The notes under the pieces were generated by a model. It worked only from the letters and a program-made list of their open reading frames with translations, ran no database searches and was not told the DNA's origin. Below, piece by piece: positions 59,844 to 64,000 of a stretch of 64,000 nucleotides of DNA; the stretch's first letter is position 1; the number at the start of each line of letters is the position of its first letter. The stretch is from an uncultured Candidatus Melainabacteria bacterium. GTDB lineage: Bacteria; Cyanobacteriota; Vampirovibrionia; Gastranaerophilales; Gastranaerophilaceae. A program made the translations under genes and the position numbers. The DNA lies in NCBI GenBank assembly GCA_934717745.1, contig CAKUZB010000010.1, positions 1 through 64,000 of the forward strand. Direction: 5' to 3'.

Positions 59844-60569
59844 ATGAGTGAAAAATTAGCATTGGTTACAGGCGGTTCTCGTGGTATCGGCAGAGCATGT
59901 GCATTAAAATTGGCTCAAGCAGGATATGATGTTGTAATCAACTATGCAGGTAACGAAGAAGCAGCAAACAAAACCGTAGAAGAAATTAAAGCATTAGGCG
60001 TAGATGCTCAAGCATACAAATTTGATATTGCAGACAACGAGGCTACTGCAAAGGCAATTGAAGAAATCGTTGCAAAATTTGGAAGAATTGATATTCTGGT
60101 AAATAATGCAGGTATAACAAGAGACGGTTTATTCATGAGAATGAACAAAGATAACTGGGACGCAGTTATCAACACAAATCTAACAGGTGCATACAACGTA
60201 TCTCAACCTGTTGTAAAAATTATGATGAAACAACGTTCAGGAGCAATCGTAAACATGGCAAGTATTGTTGGTGTATACGGTAATGCAGGTCAAGCAAATT
60301 ACTCAGCAGCAAAAGCAGGTTTAATTGGCTTTACAAAATCTTTGGCAAAAGAATTGGCTTCTCGTAACATTAGAGTTAATGCTGTTGCACCGGGATTTAT
60401 CCAAACAGATATGACAAAAGGACTTGATAGCGAAAAAATTTCTGAACATATTCCGCTAAAAAGACTTGGTGAAGCAGACGATATTGCAGGTGCAGTAAAA
60501 TTCTTAGCCGTAGATGCACCTTACGTTACAGGACAAGTTTTACAAGTCGATGGTGGTCTTACTATTTAA
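59844..60569 (+). CDS. fabG: 3-oxoacyl-ACP reductase FabG
   Basis: 241 residues, short-chain dehydrogenase using NADPH. TGGSRGIGRA binds the cofactor; NNAG, the Ser of MASIVGVYG and YSAAK are the catalytic residues. Starts 1 bp after fabD. Confidence 0.96.
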   Translation: MSEKLALVTGGSRGIGRACALKLAQAGYDVVINYAGNEEAANKTVEEIKALGVDAQAYKFDIADNEATAKAIEEIVAKFGRIDILVNNAGITRDGLFMRMNKDNWDAVINTNLTGAYNVSQPVVKIMMKQRSGAIVNMASIVGVYGNAGQANYSAAKAGLIGFTKSLAKELASRNIRVNAVAPGFIQTDMTKGLDSEKISEHIPLKRLGEADDIAGAVKFLAVDAPYVTGQVLQVDGGLTI

Positions 60570-60669
60570 AAAAATTTACAAAACAGTAAATGATTTGCAA
60601 AAAAAAGTTTAGATAGTATAATAGAATTATAAAAAATAAAAAGTTAGTTACAAAAAAGAGGAAAAAACA

Positions 60670-60900
60670 ATGAGTACATTAGAAAAAGTAAAAAAAGTAG
60701 TAGTAGATCAATTAAGTGTTGATGAAAGTTTAGTAACTCCAGAAGCAAGTTTTACAGGCGACTTAGGTGCTGATTCATTAGACACAGTTGAATTAGTTAT
60801 GGCTTTTGAAGAAGAATTTGGTTGCGAAATTCCTGATGAAGAAGCAGAAAAAATCCAAACAGTTCAAGATGCTGTAAACTACATCGAAGCACATTCTTAA
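60670..60900 (+). CDS. acpP: Acyl carrier protein
   Basis: 76 residues. GADSLDTVELV has the Ser that carries 4'-phosphopantetheine. AGAGGAAA precedes the ATG. A hairpin separates it from fabF (60925-60972). Confidence 0.97.
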   Translation: MSTLEKVKKVVVDQLSVDESLVTPEASFTGDLGADSLDTVELVMAFEEEFGCEIPDEEAEKIQTVQDAVNYIEAHS

Positions 60901-60924
60901 TCGAATGGATATAAGTTTGAAATA

Positions 60925-60975
60925 AAATTTAAGAGGATATATCACATTTGAGTCGATTATCCTCTTAAATTTTGC
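60925..60975 (+). terminator. Intercistronic hairpin between acpP and fabF
   Basis: AAATTTAAGAGGATA pairs perfectly with TATCCTCTTAAATTT across 18 nt, then TTTTG. A partial terminator or attenuator would let acpP be made in excess of fabF, as is usual for this abundant protein. Confidence 0.6.
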
Positions 60976-60994
60976 AAAGAGGAGATATAACATT

Positions 60995-62254
60995 ATGGAA
61001 AAAAGACGAGTAGTAATAACAGGTATGGGAGCAATTACTCCTTACGGTATCGGTGTTGAAAAATTTTGGAATGCAATTAAAAACGGAGAAAGCGGAATTT
61101 CTTATGTTGAAGCACCAAGAATTGATGAAGAAACTCAAACAACACACATTTTTGGTGTAGTTCCTGAATATGATGAAACTCAATATATGGACGTGAAGGA
61201 AGCAAAACGTCTTGATAACTTTATTAAATATGGACTTGTTGCCAGTGATGAAGCAATGAAACAATCTGGCTTGAACATGGAAGAAGAAGATAAATACAGA
61301 GTTGGTTGCCTTGTTTCCTCTGCTGCCGGCGGACACAAAACAATTGAAGATAACCACAATGTAATGCTAAAACGTGGTTATACAAAATGTTCTCCATTCA
61401 CAGTTCCCGCAATGATTGTAAACATGGTAGCAGGTAAAATTGCTATTAACCATGGGTTTAAAGGGGTTAACAAAGCAATTGTTTCGGCTTGTGCTTCAGC
61501 AACTCACTCAATCGGTGATGCTTATAGAGCAATTCAATATGGCGATGCTGATGTAATCTTTGCAGGTGGCTCAGAAGCAACTATTTGCAATATGGGTGTT
61601 GGTGGTTTCTCTGCTGCAAGAACATTATCAAAACGTAACGACGAACCAACAAAAGCATCAAGACCTTATGACGTTGACAGAGATGGCTTTATTATGAGTG
61701 AAGGCTCTGGTGTTATTGTTCTTGAAGAATTGGAACACGCTAAAAAACGTGGTGCAAAAATCCTTGCAGAAATTGTAGGTTACGGTCAAACTTGCGACGC
61801 ATATGACATTGTTGCCCCTGATCCAACAGGTGAAGCAGCAGCAAAAGCAATGGAATTTGCAGTAAAAGACGCAGGTATTTCTACAAATGAAGTTGATTAC
61901 ATTAACACTCATGGTACAAGTACTCACGTTGGTGATATTGGAGAATCATTAGCAATTGCAAAAGTTTTCGGCGACTTAGATAAAAACAAACACTTAATGG
62001 TAAGTTCAACAAAAAGTATGCACGGACACTTATTAGGTGCAGCGGGTGCGATTGAAGCAATAGTTTGTATTAACGCAATTGCTGACGGTGTTGTTCCTCC
62101 AACAATCAATTTGGAAAATCAAGACCCTGAGGTTGCTAACTTAAACTATGTTCCAAACAAAGCGGTAAAAGCAGATGTTAAATACGCAATGTCAAATTCT
62201 TTTGGCTTTGGTGGACACGATGCTTCTATTATTATTAAAAAATACGAAGACTAG
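60995..62254 (+). CDS. fabF: 3-oxoacyl-ACP synthase II FabF
   Basis: 419 residues. Condenses malonyl-ACP with acyl-ACP. Catalytic Cys in VSACASATHS, His in NTHGTST, and His in KSMHGHLLGAAG. GAGGAGA precedes the ATG. Ends the fatty-acid block. Confidence 0.97.
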   Translation: MEKRRVVITGMGAITPYGIGVEKFWNAIKNGESGISYVEAPRIDEETQTTHIFGVVPEYDETQYMDVKEAKRLDNFIKYGLVASDEAMKQSGLNMEEEDKYRVGCLVSSAAGGHKTIEDNHNVMLKRGYTKCSPFTVPAMIVNMVAGKIAINHGFKGVNKAIVSACASATHSIGDAYRAIQYGDADVIFAGGSEATICNMGVGGFSAARTLSKRNDEPTKASRPYDVDRDGFIMSEGSGVIVLEELEHAKKRGAKILAEIVGYGQTCDAYDIVAPDPTGEAAAKAMEFAVKDAGISTNEVDYINTHGTSTHVGDIGESLAIAKVFGDLDKNKHLMVSSTKSMHGHLLGAAGAIEAIVCINAIADGVVPPTINLENQDPEVANLNYVPNKAVKADVKYAMSNSFGFGGHDASIIIKKYED

Positions 62255-62279
62255 AATTCTATAAGAATAAAAATAACAG

Positions 62280-62316
62280 AAAACCTGCTTGATGTATTAC
62301 GTCAAGCAGGTTTTCT
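62280..62316 (+). terminator. Terminator of the fatty-acid operon
   Basis: AAAACCTGCTTGA, 9-nt loop, TCAAGCAGGTTTT, then CTT. 25 bp after the fabF stop; also near the convergent surE stop. Confidence 0.85.
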
Positions 62317-62333
62317 TATGAAAAAAATATTAA

Positions 62334-63125
62334 TTAAAACCAATTACAGATGTTATCATGACAAAGAACTTTGTCTAATTCCGTAATTGCAGATTTTTGA
62401 GTTAAATTGAAGGTTAATGGTGAGATAGAAATCTTGTTTTGACGAATTGCGGTTATGTCGGTATTTTCATTGTCTTTTTCTGTTGAAAGCCTACCTGCCA
62501 TCCAATAATAAACTTTACCTCTAGGATCAATACGTTTTTCGTAATTGTCGGTGAACATTCTTCCGCCCATTTCAGTAACAACAACTCCTGCAATATCGTT
62601 TTGAGGAATATCCGGAATGTTGATATTTAATATTGATTTTTTAGGGAATTTGAATAGTGATAATTTTGGAATTAAACTGCTAATAAATTCCGCAGAGAAT
62701 AAAAAGTTTTCATATTCGGGCTTGTATGAATTTAGCGAAACAGCGATACTTGGAATATCCATCATTGCACCTTCAACGGCACAACTAACAGTTCCAGAGT
62801 AGATAATATCGTGTCCAAGGTTTGGTCCATGGTTTATTCCCGAGATAATTAAATCAGGCTTTTCCTCTTGCGAAAGAATAGAATTTACACCAATTTTAAC
62901 ACAATCTCCCGGAGTTCCTGAAACCGCCCAAGAACGAATAGACCCGTATAAAGCCTCAACTTCTTCAACTCTTAGCGGTGAATTAAGCGTTATAGAATGT
63001 CCTGCTGCGGAACGTTCCTGATTTGGTGCAATAACGTAAACGTGGTGTTCAAGAGATAACTTTTCAACGAGTGCTTTGATTCCGTTTGCGTGAATACCAT
63101 CGTCATTAGATACTAAAATTTTCAT
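62334..63125 (-). CDS. surE: 5'/3'-nucleotidase SurE
   Basis: 263 residues from ATG 63125 (AAGGAG 5 bp upstream). Metal-dependent phosphatase of nucleoside monophosphates, cytoplasmic. Seen: ILVSNDDGIHANG at the start, APNQERSAAGHSITL, SGINHGPNLGHDIIYSGTVS. The longer open frame to 63197 adds residues unlike SurE. Confidence 0.95.
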   Translation of the reverse strand: MKILVSNDDGIHANGIKALVEKLSLEHHVYVIAPNQERSAAGHSITLNSPLRVEEVEALYGSIRSWAVSGTPGDCVKIGVNSILSQEEKPDLIISGINHGPNLGHDIIYSGTVSCAVEGAMMDIPSIAVSLNSYKPEYENFLFSAEFISSLIPKLSLFKFPKKSILNINIPDIPQNDIAGVVVTEMGGRMFTDNYEKRIDPRGKVYYWMAGRLSTEKDNENTDITAIRQNKISISPLTFNLTQKSAITELDKVLCHDNICNWF

Positions 63126-63222
63126 AAAAATCTCCTTATGAAATAAGAGTAACTTAAACGGTAGATAAAAACAAATAGCCAAGCGGTATAATTTCAAAAA
63201 TTTAACAAAAGTAAAAAAAATA

Positions 63223-63251
63223 TTGCAATTTAATTTTCAGCGATACATAAT
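63223..63251 (+). promoter_or_regulatory. Promoter of tRNA-fMet
   Basis: TTGCAA (63223-63228), 17 bp, CATAAT (63246-63251). Very like the promoter of the pilin gene. Transcription would start about 40 bp before the tRNA. Confidence 0.7.
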
Positions 63252-63299
63252 AAGATATGGAGTGCCGTAGGGACTCTATATGAAACAAAGATAAAATAT

Positions 63300-63376
<77 letters not shown>

Positions 63377-63380
63377 ATTG

Positions 63381-63420
63381 AAAAAAGTGAGTTTTAGAAA
63401 TTTCTAAAACTCACTTTTTT
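63381..63420 (+). terminator. Terminator of tRNA-fMet
   Basis: A perfect 40-nt palindrome (20-bp inverted repeat with no spacer; AAAAAAGTGAGTTTTAGAAA and its complement). The true loop would be a few bases. Confidence 0.88.
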
Positions 63421-63827
63421 GATGTAATTTATAAATTAACGAGTAAAATAGCCAAAAATCGCAAAATTATTGTACTTTAACGAGTAAATTGGTTATAACA
63501 GGAAGTGTGGTATTTTTGTGAAATGAGGCTGTCCGAGCAAGTTTTATTGGTCGGAAAAACCACACTATCCGTTTTCAAAGTACTCCAAAAGTCCCATTAG
63601 GTACTCATCCCTCGGCAACGTTTTATCATGGTTTCAAATATAGATTATGGCTGTGTTTTAGAGTTTGTTTGTGTTTTGTACGGATAAAATGGTTAATTCG
63701 GCAATGAGACATTTGAAATTTTGCTCCGAAAGAGTGCTGAAAAATTAGGAAAAAAATTTTTTCAAAATTCCTGTGACATGAAAATTTCTAATTGATTTGG
63801 AAACGACACAAAGCTCGGAAACATAAT
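63421..63827. other. Non-coding region with direct repeats and inverted repeats
   Basis: No gene of credible length. A 12-nt direct repeat TTAACGAGTAAA occurs at 63436-63447 and 63477-63488. AGTGTGGT (63504-63511) and ACCACACT (63559-63566) enclose an inner TCCGA/TCGGA pair (63532-63555). AGTAC/GTACT follow. It may be a structured RNA or the worn remains of an integrated element beside the tRNA. Confidence 0.45.
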
Positions 63828-63999
63828 TTGAATTTAAAAAGCTTAGTAATCGTATCAATGAGTTAAGAAAGGAAAGAAACTTGACACAAGCTGAATTAAC
63901 AAAAAAGATGGGATTATCTACTAATTTTGTGGAGTGGTAGAGCGCATAGAAAGAAACACGACTGTTGATAAGGTATTTTTCTTTACAGAGGCTTTTTAA
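63828..63999 (+). pseudogene. Frameshifted XRE-type helix-turn-helix regulator
   Basis: One frame reads LSNRINELRKERNLTQAELT, then KKMGLSTNFVEW and a stop; the next frame continues GVVERIERNTTVDKVFFFTE. A single-base loss in GTGGGAGTG joins them into a normal Cro/CI domain. A second slip near the start (MNLKSL then SNRI) is likely. Decayed regulator, or an assembly error in a G-run. Confidence 0.75.
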
Positions 64000-64000
64000 A

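Noticed and set aside
63436..63488. TTAACGAGTAAA direct repeats as attachment sites
   Set aside because: They are only 41 bp apart and do not match the tRNA 3' end, so they do not frame an element by themselves.

Overview
The window looks like the chromosome of an AT-rich, flagellated, outer-membrane-bearing bacterium. My best guess is a gut Melainabacterium (Vampirovibrionia, order Gastranaerophilales). This is an inference from four things: a pilin with an FTLAETLIVMGVIG N-terminus, kdsA (KDO synthesis), flgB-flgC-fliE, and many lineage-specific proteins. No rRNA is present to confirm it. Most genes are dense housekeeping operons. Two gene-poor stretches, a small accessory patch and a decayed regulator next to tRNA-fMet are the exceptions.

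Layout. 1-13.3 kb: a partial DHH phosphoesterase, a sigma factor plus prepilin peptidase pair, an ECF sigma/anti-sigma pair, ffh, a SEC-C protein, tag, uvrB, a pilin-like gene with a pentanucleotide repeat beside its promoter, a short AbrB-like gene, and two uncharacterised genes. 13.4-18.6 kb: a Cys-rich small protein, kdsA-MBL hydrolase-pheS-membrane protein, rpsL-rpsG and a rhodanese. 18.7-26.9 kb: the most unusual region. It holds a 1550-residue polymorphic-toxin-like protein (EF-hand, LysM-like segment, long helical module, lipase-3 Ser/Asp/His, C-terminal TNT-like domain), two tandem paralogous small genes placed like immunity genes, a second stand-alone copy of the TNT-like domain, and a 636-residue protein that shares the helical module but ends before any toxin domain. 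27-38.8 kb: surface-sugar genes (GT-C membrane protein, manC-type enzyme, galE), rplS-rbgA-rnhB, a TPR protein, small redox-type proteins and rmuC. 39-44.3 kb: a cytoplasmic two-component pair followed by flgB-flgC-fliE, then a HExxH metalloprotease-like protein. 44.4-48.4 kb: a second GT-C protein and an epimerase, then accessory remnants (WYL fragment, PD-(D/E)XK nuclease, two tiny genes). 48.4-62.3 kb: recG, an M16 protease, rsmI, a calpain-like cysteine protease, a YkgJ-type protein, tpiA, and a fatty-acid block (DUF177, rpmF, plsX, fabD, fabG, acpP, fabF). 62.3-64 kb: surE, tRNA-fMet, a structured non-coding stretch and an XRE pseudogene.

Possible system. Several proteins without close housekeeping relatives look like exported or effector-type enzymes (TNT/lipase, HExxH, calpain-like). 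Two of them share a roughly 65-residue N-terminal leader ending in FxGL, and two more carry an FTGK motif near the N-terminus. Three to five of these unusual genes also share an upstream element (GGCAATTTTT, then 16 bp, then an AT-rich -10). I propose a co-regulated set of exported antagonism or host-interaction proteins with its own toxin-immunity locus. The architectures are seen in the sequence; export, toxicity and immunity are inferred.
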